Shown here: positions 32,697 to 42,700 of the stretch, piece after piece
How the letters are laid out: each line of letters opens with the position of its first letter
How positions within the stretch are numbered: the first letter of the stretch is position 1
From: Ceratopteris richardii
Lineage: Eukaryota > Streptophyta > Polypodiopsida > Polypodiales > Pteridaceae
Direction of reading: 5' to 3'
Length of the DNA stretch: 64,000 bases
NCBI GenBank assembly: GCA_020310875.1
Contig: MU260072.1
Coordinates: 723,501 to 787,500, forward strand
Notes under the pieces: model-generated
What the model was told of the DNA's origin: nothing
Database searches by the model: none
The model's input: only the letters and a program-made list of their open reading frames with translations
Translations under genes and position numbers: made by a program

Positions 32697-33976
32697 AGAT
32701 CACATCTCAACCGCACTCTCACACATTCCCACCGCTACCATCCCCATCACCCTCCATCCCTCCACCCTCTAAGACACCCCACGTAACCCACCCACCACCC
32801 CAAACAGGATCAGTATTAGCTGATCCCACTCCTGAAGGCATAGACATGATGCTTAAAGCATATCAGGCCAGAATCCAAGAAGGGCCAAACGTCACGGATC
32901 ATGACAAGTGCTATCCTAGAGCTGACCTAGAGATAGAAAGAACCAAGCTGTGCACGAAAATGGTCGCATTGGCTCAGACTATGTTTGAAGCCAGTCGCCT
33001 TTTCAATTACTCGGGCTCAGCCAAGACGCAATTACACTTGGATGGATTCCTAGAGAAGTTAGAGGGAATAATTGCAAGATCTGCCAAGGAAGAAAAAAAT
33101 CAAGAAAAAGATAAAGCATGCAAAAACATGAACCATCCCCCATCGGAAGTTTGTGTGGCCAATTCCACTAAACCAGACAACTTCCCCTCCTTAGAAAGAA
33201 TAGAGAGGCTAATTGCACAATCAGAAAAGGAACCTGCCCCTCAAAGAAAGGAAAGGGCAAGAGAACGGATAAGCAAGCCTCTTCAGGAAGCCCATGTGCC
33301 TCCTCAAGAAGCTTATCTTTCCCCCCAAAAGGCACATGAGCCTCCCTCGAAAGCTTGCGTACCTCCACAGGTTGCCTACATTCCTTCTCAGGGAGCGTAT
33401 GAGCCTGTTCGGAAAAGTAATAGAATAAGTAACCCTCCCCTGGAAGCTTGTGCTCCAGCCATCTATGAGAACGAGGAGAGAGCCAACTATAGAATAAGCC
33501 CTCCTTCCCAGGTTGCTTATGCGCCTAATTCTACGGAGTCAGACACTTCTTCTTCTATGAATCGGTTTGCACCAGACTTCCTACGAGAGATACAAGAAGA
33601 CAAATGGGATAACGAAAGTGAAGTCGCCCCTCCCTTTGAACTTGTGGATGATGCACACGACCAATTCCCACAAGACATCCCATCTATTTACGGGGAACAT
33701 GAGAGTACTCAATCTCACGAGAGATTGGACTTTGAATCTAATTCCATACAAGAGTTACCCCACTTCACAGAACCATGGGAAGCAAAGTCCACCTGTATGA
33801 GAGCACCTACAGTCATGGTAAGAAACGAAGATTCAGTCATACCTAGGAACACAGAGGTAGTGAAGAACACTAACGTGCAGTGTAACCTCAAGTTAAAAGA
33901 GCTACTCAAGGTTAGACCTGAATTATGGAAACATGTAGCCAAACAAGTACCAGAGATAGCAAAACCTCGTTCCTAG
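32690..33976 (+). CDS. Gypsy-2 ORF3, proline-rich gag-pol spacer
   Basis: The frame is open from about 32690 and the first ATG is 32846, giving 376 codons from there. No enzyme domain is visible. It contains a proline/serine-rich start, a helical charged region, and a repeated motif of the form PP-x-x-A-(Y/H/C)-x-P ('PPQEAYLSP', 'PPSKACVPP', 'PPLEACAP', 'PPSQVAYAP') between about 33285 and 33530, about nine degenerate units. It ends at an in-frame TAG (33974-33976) and the same frame runs on into the protease. It is likely the linker between gag and protease; its role is unknown. Confidence 0.7.
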   Translation: MIEITSQPHSHTFPPLPSPSPSIPPPSKTPHVTHPPPQTGSVLADPTPEGIDMMLKAYQARIQEGPNVTDHDKCYPRADLEIERTKLCTKMVALAQTMFEASRLFNYSGSAKTQLHLDGFLEKLEGIIARSAKEEKNQEKDKACKNMNHPPSEVCVANSTKPDNFPSLERIERLIAQSEKEPAPQRKERARERISKPLQEAHVPPQEAYLSPQKAHEPPSKACVPPQVAYIPSQGAYEPVRKSNRISNPPLEACAPAIYENEERANYRISPPSQVAYAPNSTESDTSSSMNRFAPDFLREIQEDKWDNESEVAPPFELVDDAHDQFPQDIPSIYGEHESTQSHERLDFESNSIQELPHFTEPWEAKSTCMRAPTVMVRNEDSVIPRNTEVVKNTNVQCNLKLKELLKVRPELWKHVAKQVPEIAKPRS

Positions 33977-35620
33977 GTAGGATCCCATGGAACAGTGCCA
34001 GAAATTCCCTTGGATAAGATAGGAGATATGTGTGAAGGTGAAGAAGGGAACACCTATCTTCCCATCACCTACCAGGAGTACACCACCAAGGCAATTTTGG
34101 GCTCAGGTGCAGGAGTTGCAATTGCCACTACTTCCCTATGGAAGCGTTGGGGCAAGCCAGCACTCAGGCCAACGAGAATGAAATTGCAGATGGCCGATGG
34201 TCACATAGAGAGACCCCTAGGATTGCTAGAAGGAATAACTCTCACCACTTGTGGTGTCGAGTTTGAGCATACATTTGCTATATGTGATTTCAGCAAAAAT
34301 CATGCCTATGAGATGATTTTGGGAAGACCATTCATGCGACAGTTGCAAGTGGTACAGGATTGGGGAACCAACTCCTTGTATTTGCAACACTTGGGTGTTA
34401 CGACCAAAGTCAATCTCAAGGATTATTCTCATAGAGATGTCCCTCCTATCCAATGGAATCCCATCCATAGAGCCAAAGATGATACAGAATCGGTGCATTC
34501 CATAGGGTCTGGATCCTCATGGATGCATGAAGACACTCACTTATGGATGTGCAAGGTAGTAGTAGAAGAAGAGAAGAGAGAGAAAGCCAGAGAGGTAGGT
34601 GCGAAAGAAACCCATAGATCAATCCAAGACCCAGCCTATGCACCTGTAGTTTTTCCAGACGAAGAATTTGAACCTCGCGGTTGGGCAGAAATTTTAGCAA
34701 CAATGGACGTAGCCATCAATGAAGAACAATGGACACCTCACTGTGATGAGGATGGATATGACATTTCAGTCTTCTCCATAGAGCCAATCATGGGAGAGGC
34801 AGTTCTAGAAGAATGCGAACCTAGCCCTGATGCATTTGAGGATGCAAGTGACTCCGATCTAGAGTCAATCATTATGGACCCACCATTTGCATCAGATGAA
34901 GAATACTTCCATGAAGTAGAATTTCAACCCCAGAGGCATGGAGAGGTTACAAATGATGTAAGATTAGCAACACATGTGACCCCGAAGGAAGAAGGAAAGA
35001 AACGAAAGAAGAGAGAAGCCTCACCAGAAGAGGAAGAATCTTTGTTTGAGGTCCCAGAAAATTTTAAGAAGTATGAGATAGATGACAAGAGAGTCATGAT
35101 AAGAATGCCTAAACGAGAGGCACAATCAGGAGAGGCCTATGATAACAAAGAAACCACCAAGAAAATAGTAGTGGCCGTAGAAGAAGGAGAGGAGAGATGC
35201 ACGTACATAGGCCATGACCTAACAGAGGAAGAAGAGCATGCGTTGATAGCCTTGCTAAGAGAATACAGAGATGTATTCGCTTGGAGTTACAAGGATTTGA
35301 AAGGTGTTGACCCCGATATATGCTCACACACTATCCCCATGACCTCAGATGCTAAACCCTCTAAGCAAAAGCCCTATACTTATAACGATAATTACGCTGC
35401 TAAGATCAAAGAAGAGATAGATAGATTGGTTGAAGCTGGATTTATCTATGAAATTGAGCACACTGAATGGGTATCCCCCATCGTAGTGGTGTCCAAGAAG
35501 AATGGCAAGCTGCGTGTGTGCATTAACTTGAAAAAGGTTAATGCAGCCACAATTCGAGATAACTATCCGCTTCCCATCACAGAACATCTCTTAGAAAGAG
35601 TGGCAGGCAAGGAAGTGTAG
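33977..35620 (+). CDS. Gypsy-2 pol part 1: degenerate protease and RT N-terminus
   Basis: Continuous with ORF3 apart from its TAG; first ATG 33995. A retropepsin fold spans about 34055-34390 and ends 'MILGRPFMRQLQVV'. The active-site motif reads A-I-L-G-S-G-A: Gly (34100-34102) stands where the catalytic Asp belongs, so this protease should be inactive. A 300-residue acidic linker follows. RT begins about 35230 with 'YRDVFAWSYKDLKGVDP', 'HTIPM', 'AGFIYEIEHTEWVSPIVVVSKKNGKLRVCINLKKVN' and 'DNYPLP'. An in-frame TAG at 35618-35620 interrupts RT just before the 'SFLDGFSGYNQV' box. Confidence 0.85.
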   Translation, partial: VGSHGTVPEIPLDKIGDMCEGEEGNTYLPITYQEYTTKAILGSGAGVAIATTSLWKRWGKPALRPTRMKLQMADGHIERPLGLLEGITLTTCGVEFEHTFAICDFSKNHAYEMILGRPFMRQLQVVQDWGTNSLYLQHLGVTTKVNLKDYSHRDVPPIQWNPIHRAKDDTESVHSIGSGSSWMHEDTHLWMCKVVVEEEKREKAREVGAKETHRSIQDPAYAPVVFPDEEFEPRGWAEILATMDVAINEEQWTPHCDEDGYDISVFSIEPIMGEAVLEECEPSPDAFEDASDSDLESIIMDPPFASDEEYFHEVEFQPQRHGEVTNDVRLATHVTPKEEGKKRKKREASPEEEESLFEVPENFKKYEIDDKRVMIRMPKREAQSGEAYDNKETTKKIVVAVEEGEERCTYIGHDLTEEEEHALIALLREYRDVFAWSYKDLKGVDPDICSHTIPMTSDAKPSKQKPYTYNDNYAAKIKEEIDRLVEAGFIYEIEHTEWVSPIVVVSKKNGKLRVCINLKKVNAATIRDNYPLPITEHLLERVAGKEV

Positions 35621-38600
35621 AGCTTCCTTGATGGATTTTCGGGCTACAATCAAGTAGCCATAGCTCCAGAGGATCAGCATAAGACAGCCTTTGCCACAGA
35701 ATGGGGCATTTTTGCTTTTAGAGTAATGCCATTTGGGCTTACCAATGCACCAGCTACCTTCCAGAGGCTGATGTGCCATGTGTTTAAGGAGTTCCTGAGG
35801 AAGAGTTTAGAAGTCTACGTTGATGATCTTTGTGCTCATTCCAACATTAGACAAACCCATATCCCTGAACTCAGACAAATCTTTGACAAATGTAGAGAAT
35901 ATCAAGTCTGCCTGAACCCAGAAAAGTGCGTTTTTATGGTCAGGCAAGGCAAGATTCTAGGACACATAGTGTCAAAGAATGGCATATCTACTGACGAAGA
36001 AAAAGTGAGAGCCATAGCAGAGCTACCTAGGCCAAAGAATGTCAAGGAAGTACAAGCTTTCATGGGGCATTGTGGTTATTACCGACGATTTATACACATG
36101 TATGCTGTCATTGCAAAGCCCATGTACGAGCTTCTGACTAACTTTGAGTGGACGGATGAATGTGAGAATTCCTTCCAGGAGCTTAAACGAAGATTATGTT
36201 CAGCACCAATCTTGACCACACCAGATTGGAATAAGCCATTCCATGTTCACGTGGATGCATCCAATTATGCTATTGGATGTGTACTTGCACAACCTACTGG
36301 TGAAGGTAATATGGATCTTCCAATTGCCTATGCCAGTAGACAGTTGAATGCGGCTGAACGAAATTACACCACTACGGAGAGAGAAGGTTTAGGCATGGTA
36401 TATGCAGTTAAGAAATTTAGACACTATTTGCTTGCAAATAAGTTTAAATTTTTTACGGATCATCAAGCATTGCTATACCTTGTAAACAAGCCTTGCAATA
36501 CAGGAAGATTAGTGAGATGGTTTCTCTTGCTAATGGAATATGATTTTGAGGTTGTGGTAAGGAAAGGGAGGACTCACTTGAGAGCAGATCACCTCTCTAG
36601 GCTCACATCGGGAGAAGGCCCACAAGGAGTGTTAGATGACCTTCCTGATGCTTACTTGTTTAATTTGGAAGTTGTACCGCAGTGGGCTAAGCCATTGGTA
36701 CCAGTATTGACATACGGGCCTAACCATCCAGTGGTAAACACACGGAATAGAGAGGTCGTAAAAGCCCAAAAGTACCACATCATGGCAGGAAGTATGTACA
36801 AGCACACAGATCAAGGGATCTTGGCTTGCTGCGTAGAAGAGGATGAGTACGCTAAATGGTTGCAATTAGCACATGTAGGTGCACTAGAGCAACACCATTC
36901 AAAGCAACGAACTTTACAGACACTAAGAAGACTCGGAGTGCATTGGCCGACTATGGAAGTGGATGTCCAAAAGTTGTGCAAGGAATGCCCAATCTGTTGC
37001 ACTAAGCCACCTGTGGAACACGCCACTCTTTATCAAGTATCCATTGTGCCAGATTGGAGTGAACCACTAGTATCCTTCCTAAGGACGAAAGCATTCCCTC
37101 CAGACATGACTCTGGCTAGGAAAAGGAGTTTAGAACAAAAAGCCCTGGATTACTCACTTATTGGTGATAATCTATACAAGCGTGGTAAAGATGGTTACCT
37201 GAGGCTATGTATCCATGAAAGTGAATATCTTAAGATCTTAGAAACTGCTCACCAAGGTGTAGCAGGAGGACACTTTGGACCAGATCGGGTGATCAAGGCA
37301 ATACTATTTGCGGGGTTCTGGTGGCCTACCCTTCACATGGATGCACATACCTATGTGAAACGGTGTGATGTCTGTCAGAGGACTCAGTATCCTATACGCA
37401 AAGATGAGATGCCACTGAAACCTATGATGGGTGGACGTGCATTCTCTAAGTGGGGAATAGACTTCGTAGGTCCTATTAATCCCCCAACTAAAGGTTCTCA
37501 TGCGGAATACATCATTGTTGCAACAGATTATCTCACCAAGTGGGTAGAGGTAAAGGCTACGACAAAGAACGATGCTCAGACAACTGCTAAATTCTTGTTT
37601 GAGAATGTGTTCACAAGATATGGGCTACCTATAGAACTAGTAAGTGATAGAGGCACTCACTTCTTGAACGAAGTGATTGAAAATCTACTCCAAGAATTCC
37701 TGGTAATACACAAGAAGTCTGCCCCCTATCACCCTCAAGCTAATGGACAAGCTGAGAGCACTAATAAGATTTTATGCAATGTACTGACGAAATTAGTGAA
37801 CACTAAACGCTCTGATTGGGACAAACAGTTACACCATGCTGTTTGGGCATACCGAGTTGCCTACAAAACGGTACTCCAAGCCACCCCCTTTCAGATGGTA
37901 TTCGGCCAAAACGCTGTGTTACCCTTGGACTTCTTGATCCCTACATTGAGAGTAGCACAAGAGCACAAATGGACAGGTCATGAGCTCTCCTCTAGGATCT
38001 TTGACCTTGAACGATTAGGAGAAACAAGACTGAGAGCAGCTGCAGGAATATATGCAGCCAAGAAGAGACAGAAGGCATATTTCGATGCCCATGTGAAGGA
38101 TAAAGGCTTGAAAGCAGGAGATCTAGTCTTAGTCTATACACTGAAACAACACGCCAGGAAGCTAGAAAAGAGAGGCTACGGACCTATGATTATCAATAGG
38201 ATCTCCACGAGTGGAGCAGTACAATTAGCCACGTTAGAGGGTGATGTTCTCCCAAACTATATTAGCGGTTGCAGAGTCAAGTTGTATCAGGAACCCCTCA
38301 CGGAGGAAATGCTCAGCCGACTCAACACTGCTAAGAAACGTAAAGAGGAAGAAAAGCGAGTTCGAGAAGAGGCTCAAGCAGAAGCTTTAGAACGCATCAG
38401 AAGGATGAAGTTACGAAGGCAAGGTAGAGATCAGCCTAGAGCAAATGACTATGCAGATCAAGGATATCCCATGGCCATGTGTGAAGTTGCACGAACAAGC
38501 TCGCATAGGATAATTGATAGACGTCCTTTCTTAACCCTAAATATAGGACAAGGAAAGAGTGCAAGGAACGTAAGAGCCTTGATTGACTCAGGCGCAGCCA

Positions 38601-39097
38601 CTAGTGCTGTTAGAGTGTCTTACTGTCGAGAGTTACAGTTAACTGTCAATCCTGTGGAAGCATATCTCATAGGATTGGGAGGCGTGGAAACCCCTTGCAT
38701 GGGCGAGGTGGAACTTCCCCTCTACATTCATGATGAGGAAATGACTGTTAAAGTACTAGTGTGTCAAGATGAGGATCTCACTGAACCTCTTGTCTTGGGT
38801 CAAGATTGGATCTATGACCAAACAGTCAATCTAAACCTAAGAAGTGGACTTCTCCAGGTTTGGGTCAATCATAGTCGAGTTACAGTAGAATTAGACAATG
38901 GAGCACTCAAGGAACTAGGAAAGGCACAGACTCCTGGTCCTTCCAGGGGTACACATGAAGATGACCATGCTGTTCTTGTCCAAAACCATGTGTTGCAGAG
39001 GAATGATATTCGCAAAAAAGGAGTCAGGGATGCAACGGAACTCCCTTCTTTTCCAAAGGCCAGAAGGAGGCAACAACCCAAGGTGGATCAAAGGTAG
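35621..39097 (+). CDS. Gypsy-2 pol part 2: RT, RNase H, double HHCC, integrase, second protease
   Basis: Same frame as part 1. RT: 'SFLDGFSGYNQV' (35621), 'MPFGLTNAPATFQRLM', catalytic YVDD at 35816-35827. RNase H: 'HVDASNYAIG' (36247), 'TDHQALLYL' (36460), 'RADHLSRL' (36580). Then two HHCC zinc-binding domains (36763-37008; 37138-37383). Integrase core: 'GIDFVGP' (37457), 'SDRGTHF' (37645), 'GQAEST' (37750), a D..D-35-E arrangement. A basic C-terminal region follows, then a retropepsin-like domain (38520-38870) with intact 'LIDSGAATS' (Asp at 38585-38587) and 'LVLGQDWIYD'. Ends TAG at 39095. No chromodomain seen. Confidence 0.9.
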   Translation, partial: SFLDGFSGYNQVAIAPEDQHKTAFATEWGIFAFRVMPFGLTNAPATFQRLMCHVFKEFLRKSLEVYVDDLCAHSNIRQTHIPELRQIFDKCREYQVCLNPEKCVFMVRQGKILGHIVSKNGISTDEEKVRAIAELPRPKNVKEVQAFMGHCGYYRRFIHMYAVIAKPMYELLTNFEWTDECENSFQELKRRLCSAPILTTPDWNKPFHVHVDASNYAIGCVLAQPTGEGNMDLPIAYASRQLNAAERNYTTTEREGLGMVYAVKKFRHYLLANKFKFFTDHQALLYLVNKPCNTGRLVRWFLLLMEYDFEVVVRKGRTHLRADHLSRLTSGEGPQGVLDDLPDAYLFNLEVVPQWAKPLVPVLTYGPNHPVVNTRNREVVKAQKYHIMAGSMYKHTDQGILACCVEEDEYAKWLQLAHVGALEQHHSKQRTLQTLRRLGVHWPTMEVDVQKLCKECPICCTKPPVEHATLYQVSIVPDWSEPLVSFLRTKAFPPDMTLARKRSLEQKALDYSLIGDNLYKRGKDGYLRLCIHESEYLKILETAHQGVAGGHFGPDRVIKAILFAGFWWPTLHMDAHTYVKRCDVCQRTQYPIRKDEMPLKPMMGGRAFSKWGIDFVGPINPPTKGSHAEYIIVATDYLTKWVEVKATTKNDAQTTAKFLFENVFTRYGLPIELVSDRGTHFLNEVIENLLQEFLVIHKKSAPYHPQANGQAESTNKILCNVLTKLVNTKRSDWDKQLHHAVWAYRVAYKTVLQATPFQMVFGQNAVLPLDFLIPTLRVAQEHKWTGHELSSRIFDLERLGETRLRAAAGIYAAKKRQKAYFDAHVKDKGLKAGDLVLVYTLKQHARKLEKRGYGPMIINRISTSGAVQLATLEGDVLPNYISGCRVKLYQEPLTEEMLSRLNTAKKRKEEEKRVREEAQAEALERIRRMKLRRQGRDQPRANDYADQGYPMAMCEVARTSSHRIIDRRPFLTLNIGQGKSARNVRALIDSGAATSAVRVSYCRELQLTVNPVEAYLIGLGGVETPCMGEVELPLYIHDEEMTVKVLVCQDEDLTEPLVLGQDWIYDQTVNLNLRSGLLQVWVNHSRVTVELDNGALKELGKAQTPGPSRGTHEDDHAVLVQNHVLQRNDIRKKGVRDATELPSFPKARRRQQPKVDQR

Positions 39098-39640
39098 AAG
39101 AAGCAGAGTACTACCTATGTCCGAGATCAAAAGTACCTGCGCAGCAGAATGTCCCAGAAAGTAAACCATGTGTGGGTGCGGAAAGGCGAACAACCGGTGG
39201 CACCACCGCCAATTACACGGGCTAAGTCTCTTATTAATAACCAACAACGCGACACTAATAAGAAGTCTTTCGGAAATTCTTCTGCTAACATGAAATCTAT
39301 TTGGGTGCCCAAGAAGTCGATGAAGGCTAGCCCACAATCAAGACAAATTTGGGTGCCTAAGGCTTGCTTGCGGGCGCAAATAGCTACGCTGAAGCCACAA
39401 CCTATACAGCGTAACCATTTCACTCGCACAACCGGCATCCACTCGTTTTCAACACTCACGAACACACCAAAGCACATGAGCACGAACAGAATCATTTGTA
39501 AATGGGTCCCTAAAAGGCCTCATGTTCAAGCTGATACACCTATAATGTTCTCTACAGTCTCTATGAAACCAAGGGAAAAACCCATCCACTGCATTTGGCA
39601 GCTTAAGACCTGTAATAAACCCCCCGACCCCAATTTGTAA
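39098..39640 (+). CDS. Gypsy-2 WVPK-repeat ORF, in frame after pol
   Basis: The pol frame continues without a stop from the TAG at 39095 to 39640; first ATG 39149 (163 codons). It is basic and has four spaced copies of a [IVK]-W-V-[PR]-K motif ('VWVRKGEQ', 'IWVPKKSM', 'IWVPKACL', 'KWVPKRPH') and a fifth weaker 'IWQLK'. Spacing is about 20-60 residues. No family recognised. It may be a tail extension of pol reached by readthrough, or a small RNA-binding protein. Confidence 0.6.
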   Translation, partial: KKQSTTYVRDQKYLRSRMSQKVNHVWVRKGEQPVAPPPITRAKSLINNQQRDTNKKSFGNSSANMKSIWVPKKSMKASPQSRQIWVPKACLRAQIATLKPQPIQRNHFTRTTGIHSFSTLTNTPKHMSTNRIICKWVPKRPHVQADTPIMFSTVSMKPREKPIHCIWQLKTCNKPPDPNL

Positions 39641-39793
39641 ATTCACCCCACTTACTAACTGCATTAGTCTCCTAGGAATACCCAAGCATTAACTACACAC
39701 ACTGTCTTCGTGCACTTACTAACCACTAACTCACCATCTACCTCATGTTAATGTTGTAACGGGGACAACAACGGATTTATTCTGTCCATTACG

Positions 39794-42700
39794 ATGTTAA
39801 CACATGATTCTATATTCTCACAGAATCAGAAGGCAAGAAGTAAAATGGCAGAAGCGATAGGTTCGGGCTCACAAGTAGGGATACTTACTGCAGGAATTGA
39901 TGTGGATAGTCTACCTGTGGATGTGCCACCAACTGAACGACCAATGGAGCTGCAACACCTTCAGCAAATCCCGGTGCCGGATCCACCTACAAGGATCACG
40001 GAAAGAGTCCATGCCAATTCTCATTGGTTCAATGGCATGCCAGGTCCATTAGGTGAGGCCAAGTATATGTGGGAGTCTAAGTGCGAGTATGACAGATCAT
40101 GGGTTCGATTCCAATTTTTCTCCAAGGAGTTCGAGACTTTACAGAACACCGAGGATCTCCAGACCATATGGCAACGAGCAGGGCTGGCAGAATACTTTGA
40201 AGCCCCACTACCTAAACCAGATCTCCTCCGATGTTACTATTTGGTCTCCACATTACAAGCTAATGAAGAAAAGGACAAACCCGGATCATTTGTTCTTCCC
40301 TCCTTGCTGGGCAACAACGAGTTGAAGAGGTTTGAACTTACTGTGGAGTTGGTAAGCGACGCTTTGAATATGCACGGCACGCATGTACCCTCTGAAAAGG
40401 ATGCTCTTGTTCCCACTAACATGAAGGATAGGAAACTATTGAAGCTTAAAGACATGGCAGCACTCACCCCAAACGTGTCCATCCCTCTCCGCATGTGCAT
40501 GCAACATTTCGCCTTTCCCGGCCAAGACCGCTTCACACAACCGCACAAGAGAATCTGGTTCGCTCTCTACTTAGCGGAAGCAGGTGCGTTACCCATTAAG
40601 CTACCGGTATGGATTATAGATCAATTGTATGAAGCAAACAAACGGTCTTCTAGGAAATTAGTGGTGAACGGATGCTGTGCAATCACACGCATCATTTACC
40701 GGTGCCTAGCGTACGATGTCCCCATTGAACGTGCCTTAACTTGGGCACAATTACAAATGTTTAAAAGGCTCAAGACGTCCACACATCAATCCAAGCGCAT
40801 GAGGGGTGCGATCCCTTGTGTCCAGACAAGGGAAGTGCTAACTACTCCTGAGGTATCGCCACGAAGGGAGGCCACTGTACCTCCCTTTACCATTAGGATA
40901 CCCAGGTCGGGATCTGAAACTACGACACAAGCTACCCCATCGGCTCCTCCTGTTCCACCTGAATTCGAATTTGCTGCCACTGGAGATGCTGAAGGAATGG
41001 ACCCCCAGGACTTCGAAGCATTCCTACAAAGTACACAATTCTTTGATGTGGAGTTTTATTCAGAGGCAGAGGAGCAAGGCACATCCTCACGAAGAAGAAG
41101 AAAGTCTACAGACGGTCGACATGTACATTGGAGTGACACTCAGCAAGGTCAACAACAAGGACACCTAGAAGAAGAAGGAGCGTATGAAGAGGAGACCACT
41201 GAAGCCCCAGCCTATACAGCAGAACTCCGAAGGCTGTATCAGATTATGGAAAGAGTGCGATCGCAACAAGTACTCACCGAACAGAGTAGCAGAGTACTCA
41301 TGACTCAGTTGTTGGAAGAAGCAGGAGTTGACTCAGAGTATAGGGAAGGTCTCTTATTGATGGCAGAAACATATGGGGTAGTGGAAGCAGTGCGCACTAC
41401 CATTCAGAGGTCTCCAGTTCAATATGACCCACGAAGGTTCCAAACACGACCACGCTCAGGTAAGAATATCCAGATTCCCATTACAGTTGCAGAAGAGCCA
41501 ACTATTACATCTGAACCTATCAGGACAACCTCCCAAGCAACCGAAACAGCTAGCCAACAGCACCCAGTCACCCATGAGGAGTCCAACGAACCACTACCAC
41601 CCACACCCCCACCATCACCTCCTAGAGCAGAAACAGTGGAAATCACCTCGACCACTCAACCCACTGACCCAACCTTCATCTTCCGTACTCCCATCTCTAG
41701 TTCCACCCTATTCTCTACCACTGATAACCCAATCTTTGAAGCAACCCCTATCACTACACAATCCACCGAACCGCTTCTAGAGCCTGCCCTAGGGCAACCA
41801 TCCCCCATGCCCTCAGCCATAGGTCATCCTGACCCTAGATCCACATTCATGGGTTTCCCTGCTACCACGCAACCCTTCCAGCCCTCCTCAAATTTACGAC
41901 CTCAACCCCCGACCTCTCTCTCTCCATTTCTACAATCCCTCCATGACCTCCTTGCTAGAGCTTTTCAACCAAGGTCTCAACTATTTCCTGTCTTTTCAGC
42001 TTCCCACCCCACTTCGCATCTATTCACCACTTCCACACACACACCACCTACCATCCCAATGTATATGGCAGACCCCACACTCACACCCACTTCTGAAGGT
42101 ATGGACATTTCACCACCCACGGCACCTCCCCCCACGATTTCACCTCCTCCCATTCCCCCTCCACCAATTTCACTCACACACACGACTTCCATAGACACAT
42201 CATTCACTGTTCCCCTTTCCCAATTCCCTTCCCATGCATCTCCCACTGTAAACACCACCCACTCATCTATAGGAAGTGCATTAGACACCATGCTTGCTTG
42301 TATATCAAACTTAAGGACAGACTACATTCAGCTCCAGCAACAGAATGAACGCCTGCACGAGCACTCAGAAACACTACAGCACCGCCTCGCGGCACTAGAA
42401 GAGGAAAATGCTCGCCTCCACACACAGTTCCAAACTCTCCAAGAAGCTCATAGCATATTGGAGGTACAGTTACAGAACACAGATCAGGAAGTGATACAGG
42501 TGGTAGAAGGTCACCTACGGACACAGCTGGAACGCAACTCAAAGCTTCAGCGAAATATGGCTCTACTCAAACGCCATCTTGCGGCCGCTCAGGAAGAGAA
42601 TCGACGTCTGCAAGTACAAAATCAAGAGAACCTGGAGGCAGCTATTGAGAGCACACCGGGGGCACCCATCAGCCCATCCAAGTTTCAAGCAGTGACCCCC

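Noticed and set aside
36613-37137. Second (archaeal-type) RNase H between RNase H and integrase of Gypsy-2, as in many Tat elements
   Set aside because: The residues here form an HHCC zinc domain; I see no DEDD-type RNase H pattern.
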